Origin: Onchidella celtica
Taxonomy: Eukaryota > Mollusca > Gastropoda > Systellommatophora > Onchidiidae
Reading direction: 5' to 3'
DNA: 64,000 bases
Assembly: GCA_963931925.1 (NCBI GenBank)
Contig: OZ007582.1
Location: 37,769,117 to 37,833,116, forward strand
The position numbers were made by a program, and so were the translations under genes. Within the stretch, counting starts at the first letter, position 1. Every line of letters begins with the position of its first letter. The notes below the pieces were generated by a model. That model was given only the letters and a program-made list of their open reading frames with translations. It was not told where the DNA came from and did not search any database. Of this stretch, positions 9,000 to 19,001 are shown piece by piece.

Positions 9000-11177
9000 T
9001 TCAATGATAATGATAATGAAATCAAAGTGCTCATCAAAGAAAAAAATAGTCTCATCCAAGCTCACTGCAGTGACCCCTCTTCCACAGCAAAAGCTGATGC
9101 ACTGCGTGCATGTAAGGGTGTACTCCAGAAGAAGCTGAGGAAAATGAAAAATGACTGGCTTGAAGAGCGAGTAAGAGAAACTCAGAAATATGCCGACACA
9201 AACAACACTAGAAAGTTCTTTGAGAGCCTCCGAGCTGTGTTTGGACCATCCCGCTCTGGCACTACGCCACTTCTTGCGTCAGATGGTTCAACACGCATTG
9301 TTGAATTGAATGCCATAATTCAGCGTTGGGCAGAACATTTCGGAGGTGTGCTAAATCGGCCATCAAATATAAATACTGAGTCCATTGACCGCCTCCCTCA
9401 GACTCCTATTAATGCAGCTCTTGCCAAGCCATTCACAGCAAATGAGACCCGAACTGCCACAAATCAGATGTCCTTTAACAAATCACCAGGCGTGGATTCA
9501 ATTCCTGCTGAGGTGTATGCCTTCGGTGGAGAAAAGCTTATTGAAAGGTTGACCGAGTTGTTCAATCATATGTTGAAAGCAGGGAAGCTGCCACAGGACT
9601 TCAAAGATGCTTCAATCATCCATCTGTACAAAAACAAAGGGGACAGCCAAGTCTGTGACAACCATCGGGGAATCTCTCTACTTTCAATTGCTGGCAAAAT
9701 ATTGGCAAGAATGCTTCTGAATCGCCTTCTTGATCACCTCTCGTCAAATGACTTGCTTCCCGAGAGCCAATGTGGCTTTCGTAAAGAGAGGGGAACGGCG
9801 GATATGATATTTGCTGCCAGACAGATTCAGGAAAAATGCATGGAACAAAATAAAGCGCTGTATATCACATTTGTTGACCTCACAAAAGCATTTGACACAG
9901 TGTGTCGTGAAGGCCTCTGGAAAATCTTGGCGAAGTTTGGGTGTCCACCCGAATTCATCACAATAGTGCGCCAGTTTCATGATGGCATGCAAGCTGCAGT
10001 CAAAAGCAACGGCAGTGTTTCAGAGCCCTTTGCTGTCACAAATGGGGTAAAACAGGGTTGTGTCTTAGCCCCAACTCTGTTCAGCATCATGTTCTCTGCA
10101 ATGCTACAAGAAGCCTTTAGCTCTCCTCCTCAAGGGGTAAGCATCAAGTACCGAACTGATGGCAGTCTATTCAACCTCAGGAGACTTCAGGCAAAAACCA
10201 AAACCAAAAGTACTCAAGTCTGTGACCTACTATTTGCTGATGATTGTGCACTTGTGGCACACGATGAGGATAGCATGCAAAACTGTGTTGATAAGTTTTC
10301 TAGTGCCTGTGACAACTTTGGCCTCACAATAAGCACAAAGAAGACGGAAGTGCTCCATCAGCCTTCTCCAGACGACAAGTATCCTGTGACCCCAAATATC
10401 AAAGTCCATGACAGTCTTCTGAAGGTGTCGGAGAACTTCACCTATCTTGGCAGTACACTGTCTTCCGCGGCTCGTGTTGATACTGAAATTCTCTCAAGAA
10501 TCAGCAAAGCCAGCTCTGCATTTGGCAGGCTTCGAAAGAGAGTGTGGGATGTTGCCGGCATTCGCACAGACACTAAGCTGAAAGTGTACAATGCTGTGGT
10601 CCTTCCCACCCTACTCTATGGGGCTGAAGCCTGGACAGTGTACCAATCGCATGCCAGAAAGCTAAATCACTTTCATCTGGCCTGCCTTAGAAAGATCCTA
10701 AGGATCAAATGGCAGGATAAAATTCCAGACACTGAGGTCCTCAATCGTGCCAAGGAATTGAGCATCTTCTGCCACCTGAAAAAAATTCAGCTACGTTGGG
10801 CAGGACATGTTGTCAGAATGCCCGACTCCAGACTCCCTAAGCAAATCTTCTTCTCTGAGCTCTCCAATGGAACGAGGAATGTTGGGGCCCCAAAGAGACG
10901 TTACAAAGACACTCTCAAGCAATCACTGAAGGCCTTTGCCATTGATGTGAGTGAGTGGGAAAAGCTCTCGCTTGATCGTGCAAATTGGAGGGCGGCCCTT
11001 ACCAGAGGCAGCAAAGCATGGGAAGCTGACAGAGTCCAGCAGGCTATCAAAAAAAGAGAACGGCGCAAGAAAAGGCCCAGTGGTACTGAACCAACGGAGC
11101 ACTCTTGTCATTTATGCGGAAGGGTCTGCAGGGCAAAAATAGGACTTATCAGTCACATGAGAAGCCATAAGTCATGA
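9000..11177 (+). CDS. LINE reverse transcriptase half with C2H2 finger
   Basis: Continues in phase with the endonuclease after one stop codon. The RT domain covers roughly the middle third. Motifs seen are 'SPGVDSIPAEVY' (finger region), 'DASIIHLYKNKGD', 'GFRKERGTADM', 'FVDLTKAFDTV' (first catalytic Asp), 'GVKQGCVLAPTLFS' and 'LLFADDCALV' (catalytic Asp pair). A thumb/C-terminal region follows with 'LRWAGHVVRMPD'. The last 25 residues form a C2H2 zinc finger, C-x2-C-x12-H-x3-H, probably for nucleic-acid binding. There is no ATG at the first codons, as expected for the second part of a polyprotein. Copying of the RNA would occur at the nicked target in the nucleus. Confidence 0.9.
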   Translation, partial: FNDNDNEIKVLIKEKNSLIQAHCSDPSSTAKADALRACKGVLQKKLRKMKNDWLEERVRETQKYADTNNTRKFFESLRAVFGPSRSGTTPLLASDGSTRIVELNAIIQRWAEHFGGVLNRPSNINTESIDRLPQTPINAALAKPFTANETRTATNQMSFNKSPGVDSIPAEVYAFGGEKLIERLTELFNHMLKAGKLPQDFKDASIIHLYKNKGDSQVCDNHRGISLLSIAGKILARMLLNRLLDHLSSNDLLPESQCGFRKERGTADMIFAARQIQEKCMEQNKALYITFVDLTKAFDTVCREGLWKILAKFGCPPEFITIVRQFHDGMQAAVKSNGSVSEPFAVTNGVKQGCVLAPTLFSIMFSAMLQEAFSSPPQGVSIKYRTDGSLFNLRRLQAKTKTKSTQVCDLLFADDCALVAHDEDSMQNCVDKFSSACDNFGLTISTKKTEVLHQPSPDDKYPVTPNIKVHDSLLKVSENFTYLGSTLSSAARVDTEILSRISKASSAFGRLRKRVWDVAGIRTDTKLKVYNAVVLPTLLYGAEAWTVYQSHARKLNHFHLACLRKILRIKWQDKIPDTEVLNRAKELSIFCHLKKIQLRWAGHVVRMPDSRLPKQIFFSELSNGTRNVGAPKRRYKDTLKQSLKAFAIDVSEWEKLSLDRANWRAALTRGSKAWEADRVQQAIKKRERRKKRPSGTEPTEHSCHLCGRVCRAKIGLISHMRSHKS

Positions 11178-11309
11178 AAGAACAGTCTTTCCATTCTGTC
11201 CTCTGTGTCCTTTAGTTCTCTTTATTGTCCATGTGTTGAAATTCTCAACAATTTCTGTTCTTTATTCCTCTGGTGTTGTTAAGGTCATCATCATACCTGA
11301 TGGACGAAC

Positions 11310-11333
11310 TATTATTATTATTATTATTATTAT
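11310..11333 (+). repeat. (ATT)n LINE tail
   Basis: Short trinucleotide run directly after the LINE 3' untranslated region. It is taken as the 3' terminus of that element. Confidence 0.8.
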
Positions 11334-11384
11334 CAGTGTGTGTGTATATATGTGTGTGTGCGCACTATGTATCATACTTTCTGC

Positions 11385-11480
11385 TTCTGTAACTCTATTG
11401 TTATGTATTCAATGATCAAAACAAATTTCCTTGTACAAGGACGAATAAAATTTATCTTATCTTATCTTATCTTATCTTAT
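11385..11480 (+). mobile_element. LINE 3' tail with (TTATC)n
   Basis: A sub-100-bp fragment with 'ttccttgtacaaggacg' and 'aataaaatttatc', then pentamer repeats of TTATC. The same fragment with a longer pentamer run lies at 41029-41165. A related AATAAAGACATATTTTATC tail ends the Rex1-like LINE at 29994. Extreme 5'-truncated LINE copies are the simplest reading. Confidence 0.7.
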
Positions 11481-11514
11481 GCCTATAACATGTTGTTACC
11501 CTCAGCTATGTTAT

Positions 11515-11660
11515 TTTTTGTATTTTGCATTTTGTATACTTTTTTAATCCTATTTGGGAAATTTGCCCTAGTGTCACTACAGCGTCGCCACAGTGCAGCT
11601 CTGGTCTGCGGTTTTTTTTTGGGGGGGGGGGTGGGGGGGGGTAGGGGGAGGGATAAATAT
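11515..11660 (-). mobile_element. SINE 3' tail fragment
   Basis: Contains the conserved tail block ('gggaaatttgcc', then 'gtcgccacagtgcagc') followed by the family's G-rich tract. The rest of the SINE is absent. Confidence 0.7.
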
Positions 11661-12600
11661 ATATAATATATGTGTGTTTGTGAGTGTGTGTGTGTATGTG
11701 TGTGTATTTAAAATGCATTTGAGCATACAGAAGAAGCACAAATCATCGTTACACTTTTAAGCACACTATTGCAATAAGCTCGAGTAATTGATGGGACGTA
11801 ATCTTGGTAACTGATGAGATTTTGTAAACAAGTGCTCTTTTCCAAGATGGACGCTTGGTCACATGATTACGCAGGGAAGATAATGCTAACCAAAAATGTA
11901 AATTTAATTACTGGAAGTGTACATCCGTGCAACACGTTGTATAGATATGGACAGTGCATATCCGTACAATATGTTTATCAAAAAGCGCGACTGGAGAAGG
12001 TTTGCTGAAACAAAACTGGGTATGGTGTTCACGAATTTAAAGTGACAACACATGGAATAGTCAGATGGACCTGGGGGCGTGAGGGTCTAGTCAGTTTGTT
12101 TCAATGGGCGGTGGTCAGATTGTCTAATCAGGCGAAAAGGGGTTGGGGTAGCCATTGGTGATCGACGTACACTCAAGTATATTATTAGCGCAGATCACGC
12201 AATCTCCGAGCAGAAGTCGGATTGTTTTGCTACCAAGCCGATTCATATTTTTAAAAACTATGCAAATTAACAAGGTCAGTAATATAGTATTCCGATGTGT
12301 GTTCTACGTCATCGAATGGTGTGCGTTGTACGGATATGCACTGTCCTTAATTACTAACCTTTACAAAATAAACATTAATTTCTTTTTCCAGGCATGGCAT
12401 GTCCCGACAGCTTAAGCTTATTTTGGACAGTGTAATTATGAAGGGGGAAGTACTATCTTAAGGGCAGTTTGCACGCGAATATGAATTGAGAAAATATTGT
12501 GTTCTGTTCATGGTTCAGCTTTAGTTGAGGGTGGGGGTGAAGAGAGAAGAATGGAAACATGTCTATCCCGGGCCAAGCCGGGAGGTGATCCTGCTTGTTG
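11661..12600. other. Unassigned, with short inverted motif
   Basis: No gene seen. A 'ggacagtgcatatccgtac' word at about 11953-11971 recurs inverted at about 12325-12343. Together with 11911-11945 it resembles the palindrome at 16458-16501. The pair could be the ends of a small element of about 400 bp. Confidence 0.4.
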
Positions 12601-12639
12601 AACAGATCATTCAAAATTATAACAACAAAATTGTGTGCC

Positions 12640-12870
12640 TCTTGTTGTGTGTGTATGTGTTTGTGTGTGTGTGTGAAAGACAGAGAGGGTGAGGGGGAGA
12701 AAGTGGGTGAGAGAGAAAGAGAGAAAGTGTGTGTGTGTGTGTGTGTGTATGTGAGAGAGAGAGAGAGAGAAAGACGGACAGGCAAACAGATAAACACTCA
12801 AGACAGATAGAATGTCAGGAAGAAATCAAGAGAAAGAGAAAGAGAGAACGAGAGAGAGAAAGAAATCCTG
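12640..12870. repeat. GT/GA microsatellites
   Basis: Alternating (GT)n and (GA)n runs with impure AG-rich flanks. No coding meaning. Confidence 0.92.
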
Positions 12871-13164
12871 AACGCACCACATCAATCCGACACCGATAGT
12901 ATTTTCATGACAACCTCACAAGATAATGTAGGAGCGACCAACTGTATCATAGTTCAATGGAAAACCATGCAAGTAGGTACCCTACTTAATCTTAGTCACA
13001 CCACTGGCTTTGATCTCATCTTTGTGAAACACCTCACAACAAAACAATTAAACATGCGTTATAAACTTATGAACTTGTATGAAGTTGTCTCATCTTTATG
13101 GTCTATTTCTCCGATGCTTTTATCCTAATATAATAATTATTATCTAATAAAACGAGAAAATAAA

Positions 13165-13440
13165 CACGCATTCTGTCAGACCCTCAGCGAAAGCATTTTC
13201 TGAAACGTGATTTCAGCATAAAGGACGAGAAAGCCTAAGGTAAGATTATTCGTTGGTTTTGTCGGTTTTTCAAATTGAGGGAATTTGTACTGAAAGTGTT
13301 TTAGTGCCAGCTGCCAAACAATGTTATACGTTTTTCCATTTAAAATTTTTTTTTTTTACAAATTTTCGTCACAACTCGTTTAGTGCAAGTGACTTTTAAA
13401 TACAACATCCAGGTGTCCCATGCAAAACACACCCTCACAC
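13165..13440 (+). repeat. Dispersed repeat, copy 1
   Basis: Diverged direct copy of 16047-16320. Shared blocks include 'ctcagcgaaagcatt', an A-rich 'agcataaa' segment, 'agtgttttagtgccag' and 'aaacaatgttatacg'. No ends or coding capacity were recognised. Confidence 0.6.
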
Positions 13441-13689
13441 CTCACGCTTGGTACCGTACTTAAATTAATATAAGATGGTGGCACCAATGTCTAAGCCAAC
13501 TTCTCGAAATATTGAATCCCACCCTAGTTCATTGATTTTACTTTACTTTAATGTCCAATGTATTATGTCTAGTGTTTATGCTGAGTGAAAGAAAAGACAT
13601 CTTTGAACTACGTTTAAATTTCAAACTGGATAGTGTTGAAAGTTTCCGTCCACATCTACAAAGGTTAACGTAGGGAACGAGTTAAATTA

Positions 13690-14159
13690 ATATAATTATA
13701 ATGGTGGCCATCGAAAATGGTTTCAAATTTTGATTTCCGGGGGGTTGGGGGGGGGGCAAAGCGAAGAAAAGGGTGAGGAAGAGGCGAAAACGATGACACG
13801 GGGCGATGGGGAGGGGGGTGGGGGGGGGGGGTAGACGACAACAGTCATGACTGGAAGACGATTTGGGGGCAACTACTGATTTAGTAACTACGAGCGTAGA
13901 TGGGTTTTAAGAACTGAAAAAGTCTTGTTTTTAGTGCATTTGATAAAGAAAAGAATACTTTCTGTTTTATAATGAATGATCAGCACGCTTATTGTCATTA
14001 ATAAAGTGTGGAAAAACTTTATATCATGATTTATATGTGCTTGCGAAAATGTATCTGTTTTGCTTGAATAGGGATGGGGGGGGGGGGGGAAGGGAGAGTT
14101 ACGAAAAGAAAATTTGAAGCCTAAGGGGGTGGTTGCCTGAGAAAGATCGAGAACCACTG
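13690..14159 (-). mobile_element. hAT-like MITE, short ancestral form
   Basis: On the - strand it starts with CAGTGGTTCTCGATC and continues with a 'cccccttaggct' block and poly-C. It then has a region with 'taaaacagaaag' and 'tatcaaatgcacta', and a C-rich segment with one or two copies of 'catcgttttcgcc'. It ends near a 'ggaaatcaaaat' block. The terminal CAGTGGTTCTC word is typical of hAT superfamily inverted repeats. Every block is found in the same order in the 45870-53576 element, where the 'catcgttttcgcc' part has become a 7-kb array. No transposase is present. Confidence 0.75.
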
Positions 14160-14371
14160 CCACTGCTCTATAGTCTTGGATCTTGGTGTGCAGTTAATCA
14201 TTTGCCTGTATATATACCGGTAGTGGCCAAACTTGCATGATGTAAGAGCCACATAACCGGTACGATGAACTTTAGATGCAAGATATGAACAAAATTTTAC
14301 ACACACGTTTCTACTGTTACTTGCACATTTTGTTACCAAAAATGTATATACATATTAAGAAATACGTGCAG

Positions 14372-14955
14372 GTAACGCTCCATCCCTCCTTCTCTCTTCC
14401 TTCTTTCCGTCTCTCTCCCTTCCTCCCACTTCGCCCCTCTCTCTACCTTCCTCCCACCTCCCCTTCCTCCTACCTCCCCCTATCTCTCCTTTCCTCCCAG
14501 CTTCCCCCTCTCTCTCCCTTCCTCCTACCTCTCCCCTCTCTCCTTTCCTCCCATCTCCCCCTCTAGCTCTCTCTCCCTTCGTCTCTGACGTTCCCCCTCT
14601 GTCTTCCTTCCTCCTACCTCCCCTTCCCCCCTCTCTCTCCCTTCCTCCCACCTCATCTCTCTCCCACCTCCCCTTCTCCCCCTTCTTCCCGACCCACTCT
14701 CTCTCCTTCCTCCCATCTCCCCTCCTTCCACTTCCCCCTCTCTCCTTCCTTCCACCTCCCACTCGTTTTCCCTTCCCCCACCTCCCCCAGTCTCTCCCCT
14801 CCTCCCACCTCCCTTTATCTCTCCTTTCCTCCCACCCCTTATCTCTCCCTTCTTCCTACCCCTTTTTTTTCCTCTCCTAACACCTCCATCTCTCTCTCCC
14901 TTCCTGCTACCTCCCTCCTTTCTCTCATTACCTCCCATCCCACCCTCTCTCTAGT
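14372..14955 (+). repeat. Polypyrimidine tract
   Basis: Nearly pure C/T on the + strand for about 580 bp, with loosely periodic CTCTCCCTTCCTCCCACC-like units. Mirror-like purine/pyrimidine tracts of this length can form triplex DNA. The Gly/Arg/Glu-rich - strand frames are artefacts. Confidence 0.93.
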
Positions 14956-14974
14956 TATTTATCAGAACCCAGCT

Positions 14975-15675
14975 GTGGCTTGAAATGACGCAACACTTTC
15001 CTTTGTTCAAGCCAGCTGTGGCTCGAAATGACGCAACACTTTCTTCTGTTCAACCCAGCTGTGGCTGGAAATGACGCAACACTTTCTTCTGTTCAACCCA
15101 GCTGTGGCTCGAAATGACGTAACACTTTCTTCTGTTCAACCCAGCTGTGGCTCGAAATGACGCAACACTTTCTTCTGTTCAACCCAGCTGTGGCTGGAAA
15201 TGACGCAACACTTTCCTCTGTTCAACCCAGCTGTGGCTCGAAATGACGCAACACTTTTTTCTGTTCAACCCAGCTGTGGCTCGAAATAACGCAACACTTT
15301 CTTCTGTTCAACCCAGCTGTGGCTCGAAATGCCGAAACACTTTCTTCTGTTTAACCCATCTGTGGCTCGAAATGACACAACACTTTCTTCTGTTCAACCC
15401 AGCTGTGGCTCGAAATGTCGGAACACTTTCCTCTGTTTAACCCAGCTGAGGCTCGAAATGTCGGAACACTTTCTTCTGTTTAACCCAGCTGAGGCTCGAA
15501 ATGATGAAACACTTTCTTCTGTTCAACCCAGCTGTGGCTCGAAATGCCGAAACACTTTCCTCTGTTCAACCCAGCTGTGGCTCGAAATGCCGAAACACTT
15601 TCTTCTGTTCAACCCAGCTGTGGCTCGAAATGCCGAAACACTTTCTTCTGTTCAACCCAGCTCTGGCTCAAAATC
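14975..15675 (+). repeat. 43-bp minisatellite, about 16 copies
   Basis: Head-to-tail units spaced 43 bp, each with 'acactttcttctgttca', 'acccagctgtggctcg' and 'aaatgacgca'. Early units carry ATGACGCA and later ones ATGCCGAA or ATGTCGGA, so subtypes are clustered. It directly follows the polypyrimidine tract. Confidence 0.96.
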
Positions 15676-16046
15676 AACGAAAGTATTAAAAATACAGCGA
15701 ATTTCAAGACCTTACTGGAAATATGCCCACATACACTTTTACGTAGCATGCTATTTTGTATAAGCTAAAGCTCGGCGGTTAAAAATCCGTTCATGATTAC
15801 GTTGGAGTCCTTACTTCTTTATGATATAATTTTTGTCACTGAAAAGTGAGCCTTACACAGCTGTCGCTATAATACCACTGATATGGATTGGTCTTTAGAT
15901 CAATACTTGGTGATAAAAATCATTTCACTAATGATAGTTAATTTGCCATGGAAGATGTCTCGCCGACCAAGCATTACCTGAGAGGCGAACGTATTTTGTT
16001 AAGCTTATACAGATATATATATATATTGCATAATTTATATGCCTTT
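15676..16046. other. Unassigned sequence
   Basis: AT-rich, with a short (TA)n run near 16013-16025. No gene or repeat family recognised. Confidence 0.4.
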
Positions 16047-16320
16047 TATCACACACTCAGCGAAAGCATTTGCTAAGAGGTGAATTTAGCATAAACAAAG
16101 AAAACGGTAAGATTTAATTATTTATTCCTAGTGACGGGTTTTCATCTTGATGGACATTAATTTTGTTCTGACAGTGTTCTATACTAGTGCCAGTGTTGCT
16201 AAACAGTGTTATAAGTTTTTCCTGTTGAAAATTAGGATAAGCTTTCCTCGCAGCACATTTAAGGCAAACTGTCTTCAAAATACAATTTAAGAGCGCTTTT
16301 CCAAAACTGGGCAAGTCAAA
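16047..16320 (+). repeat. Dispersed repeat, copy 2
   Basis: Partner of 13165-13440, same orientation and order of blocks, with substantial divergence. Confidence 0.6.
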
Positions 16321-16457
16321 TTTTGCACGAGTTACGGCCCCTTTCAGATAGACATTCAAAATTAGCGTAAGACGCGGTGTAAGTGTTCATTTACAACTTG
16401 AAAGTGTTCACTGTCTTAAAACTTCGGATAAAGGTGGGGCATAACAAGTTTAACTAA

Positions 16458-16501
16458 GGAAGTGTATATCCGTACAACATGTTGCACGGATATGCCCTTC
16501 C
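16458..16501. repeat. 44-bp palindrome
   Basis: Two 22-bp halves with no spacer, 19 of 22 positions complementary, centred on CAACATGTTG and flanked by GGAAG/CTTCC. It contains the TATCCGTAC words also seen at 11911-11971 and 12325-12343. Confidence 0.8.
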
Positions 16502-16789
16502 AATTTTGAATGACTATTTGAAAATGGCTATAACTCATGAAACATTTGACTTATCCAGTTTTGGATAAACGCTCTTCCATTGTGTCCGGGTGTATGACGG
16601 AACACATAATTATGGTTATGTGCATTTTACACCGTCCTCTCTGGAATGCCAGATCTGTCCATCGAGTACTTTAATTGCCATCAGTGTACATCTGTACGTG
16701 TATAAGCCTTTTTCTTTGTTTCACAAACAGAAAGACCTTGTCCACAGCTACGGTACTCTTTCGCCCAAATTGGGGTTTTTCACTTGTAT

Positions 16790-16901
16790 TTTGTATAGAG
16801 TCTACCTCTTTGATCCCAACTGGGATATTCTGCCGAAGTGTCATTGCAGCCCAGCTGGAACTGGAGCAGACATATCGTCGCCACAGTGCAGAGCCGGTTG
16901 G

Positions 16902-16941
<40 letters not shown>

Positions 16942-17241
16942 GGGGGGGGAGGAGGAAAGGGGGGGGGTGGTAGGGATAAGGTTTTATTAATTATTCCCCG
17001 GCAGCGGCCTGTTTGGCCTGCTCTTGTCGATTACCAACGGCCAAGGTGCCTTTAATGTACGCAACGTGTACACGGGCCCTCCAAGTTTTTCGTCCGTATC
17101 CGAGGAGGCTAGGTGCTGAAGGACGGGAAAATATGAGGAAAATCCCAAAATTCCAGTATGCCTGCACCGACAGGAAATCGAACCCGGTACCATCGGCACG
17201 AGAGGCGAGCACCATGCCTCTAGACTACCGTGTCCCTTTTC
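16790..17241 (-). mobile_element. tRNA-derived SINE, full length
   Basis: Read on the - strand, the copy begins with a tRNA-like head. The head has an A-box-like 'tagtctagaggcat', then 'gctcgcctct', then a B-box 'gggttcgatttcc'. These are RNA polymerase III promoter elements. The body follows, with 'tgaggaaaatccc'-type, 'ggcctgctc'-type and G-rich/(GT)n segments. It ends in the tail containing 'gccacagtgc' and 'agctgggctgcaatg'. A (GT)n run at 16905-16938 has expanded beside the G-rich tract. SINEs carry no protein and depend on a partner LINE. Confidence 0.85.
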
Positions 17242-17688
17242 TGAGAGTGACTGCATATCTACATTTGAAGTAAATGCGGTCTATTTGTAATATCAAAGAT
17301 TGTATCATCACCAATTTGGGATACAACTATAAGGAAGATGTGAATGTCCCTCTTATCTAAAAAGAGGCAGTATGTTTCAATCTATTTCTATCACATACTG
17401 ATACCTTGATTTCGTAAAAAAAAAATTTTAAAAAATGGAATTACAGTCTTCTAAAATAAAACTCTGGCATAGGAAGTGTAGTCTAACAAAAAATGTTTTT
17501 ATGTTTGCATGGCAAAAATGTTTCGTTTAATCATAGGACTTTACAAGATTTCCCACTTCACTCAAAATACTTATGGTTTTATTCTGCTAGGCATACGTCT
17601 GAATAAACAGAAAGCAGAAATACATTACACCGTGACAGGTCGTAACTTGAGCAAAGTGATAAACAAAAGAGTGATCATGGAGAGTGTG
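17242..17688. other. Unassigned sequence upstream of the host gene
   Basis: AT-rich with no recognised element. An 83-codon open frame at 17509-17760 overlaps a degenerate repeat unit and is not supported as a gene. Confidence 0.4.
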
Positions 17689-17775
17689 AATGTCATTGTT
17701 AAACGTGAGAGACAAAATAATTGTCACAAAATTACCCAATACATTTCCCTAAGACTCTGAAAGTCTTTGCTTTAA
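17689..17775 (+). repeat. Degenerate unit of the upstream 74-bp repeat
   Basis: Contains 'gaatgtcattgttaaacg', 'cacaaaattacccaat' and 'catttccct', in the order found in the 74-bp minisatellite upstream of the paralogue on the - strand at 30660-31300. A second degenerate unit lies at 18838-18900. The two are now separated by later insertions. Confidence 0.65.
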
Positions 17776-17817
17776 AACGTGAGAGATATATAAAGCGCTG
17801 CCAAATTACCCTTTACG

Positions 17818-18032
17818 CAGTTACTATATTTAAATTTACCGATCACGTTATGGGACATTCGAACTGTTCAACGCGGTGATTAAGCAGCACAATTGTTATG
17901 GACTTTGTAAGGGCGATTCGAGGCACAAAGATCAACTGCACATGAAAAGTGTGTACAAAGTCCATAACTGTGCTTAACAGCCGCATTGAACAGTTCGAAT
18001 GTTCCACGACGTAAATCTAAATATAGTAACTG
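17818..18032. mobile_element. 215-bp foldback (MITE-like) element
   Basis: Arms 17818-17909 and 17954-18032 are inverted copies starting CAGTTACTATATTTA and sharing 'cattcgaactgttcaa' and 'ttatggactttgta'. They enclose a loop of about 44 bp. No clear target duplication was found. It sits between the two degenerate 74-bp units upstream of the host gene, so it probably inserted after the gene duplication. Confidence 0.8.
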
Positions 18033-18167
18033 TGTCATTCAATCCCCTTCCCTAGAGGAATAATCTCTAAGGCCATTCCAATCTGCACACGGCGCTAATC
18101 ACAGCACAGAAACATCTTCGTTAAGCGTTGTAACTATGAGCCTCTGAATGAAAGTAGTCAGGGCAGA

Positions 18168-18550
18168 GTTTCAGCCGGGGTTGGATTTAAATCAAGAGAG
18201 GCCCTAGGCTATTCTAGCTATGAGACTCCTCCGGATTCCCCTCTGAGGAAGCCTGAAGGAAGATGGAAGTGTTTTAAATTATTTGAGTAACGAGAGCAAT
18301 GTTGACAGGGGTTCAAAATTCCCCACTTCGCAATTCCTTCTCGAAAGGTCATAAGCTAGGAAAATTACAAAAGATGTGTTTAGAAACTACAATCCAATGT
18401 AACATCATATGTAAGAAAAGGCTACGCGTGTCGAAAAAAAAAATACTGATTGGCCCCAGACAGCAAGCAACCCCTCCCCCCACCCCTCTAGATTTTGAGG
18501 CCCTAGGCTTCAGCCTACCCAGCCTAACGGTAAATCCGGCACCGGTTTCA
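18168..18550. mobile_element. Possible small DNA transposon with GCCGG ends
   Basis: The left part reads 'gccggggttggattta' with 'gaggccctaggct'. The right part has the inverted counterpart, 'gaggccctaggct' again and 'taaatccggcaccgg'. Similar words occur inverted at 25490-25515 ('taatccggccctg'). The ends are uncertain and no transposase is present. Confidence 0.4.
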
Positions 18551-18630
18551 ATATTGATATTGTTAGACATCTCTGCTGCTTTCCACACGTTCGACCATGA
18601 CATATTAAGAGATTGGAAAATTTGTGTGGA
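18545..18630 (+). mobile_element. Short RT motif relic
   Basis: Translates as 'LILLDISAAFHTFDHDIL', close to the catalytic motif A of CR1/L2/Rex-type reverse transcriptases, where 'LDLSAAFDTIDH' is typical. Nothing else of the LINE could be followed on either side. Confidence 0.45.
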
Positions 18631-18837
18631 AGAACTGGTGTTATTCTTTCATAGTTTAAGTCATAATTATTTTAGTGTTACCGTGACGAAGTACTTGGTC
18701 CCCCTTTGTAAAGGTCCCCCCCCCCCCCACGCTTTGTGACCGCTTTAGTATTTGTTCCTTCACTGCATATGGTCCCACGCACCTCGGAACTTTTGCCATA
18801 AAGTGGTTGGTGTGGCAAGCAGAGAGTTATAGTTACT

Positions 18838-19001
18838 GAACGAGAGATATACAAAAATCCTCACAAAATTACACAACACACTTCCATACTTTAGTTTCTT
18901 TGCTGATTCTATTTTCAGAATTTATAAATTATTCCATGGTTTCCTCTTTTAGGTAGCACTGTTTACTTTGTAATCAGTCATTCCCTCTAGTTTGTTCTGC
19001 A
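18838..19001 (+). promoter_or_regulatory. Conserved 5' leader and splice acceptor of the + paralogue
   Basis: This segment can be matched base by base with the complement of 30541-30712 in front of the other paralogue. It contains 'tttcctcttttag' followed by 'gtagcactgtttactt', which looks like an intron end (AG at 18951-18952) and a 5' untranslated exon of about 49 bp before the ATG. In the partner the same place reads 'tttcctctttcag' and 'gtatcactatttactt'. An upstream exon and promoter must lie further left but were not recognised. Confidence 0.65.

Larger units (their letters stand above)
7090..11335 (+). mobile_element. Nearly full-length APE-type LINE
   Basis: A non-LTR retrotransposon with an untranslated 5' region (about 7090-7890), an apurinic-type endonuclease, a reverse transcriptase and a C-terminal C2H2 finger, ending in an (ATT)n tail at about 11310-11333. 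The left boundary is approximate because no target duplication was found. The two long reading frames are in the same phase, separated by a single TAG, so the element looks like one polyprotein of about 1,090 codons with one nonsense change. The clade is uncertain: the RT resembles I/Nimb- or RTE-related invertebrate elements. Confidence 0.9.

Noticed and set aside
14355-14938. Gly/Arg/Glu-rich frames on the - strand
   Set aside because: Compositional artefacts of the polypyrimidine tract.
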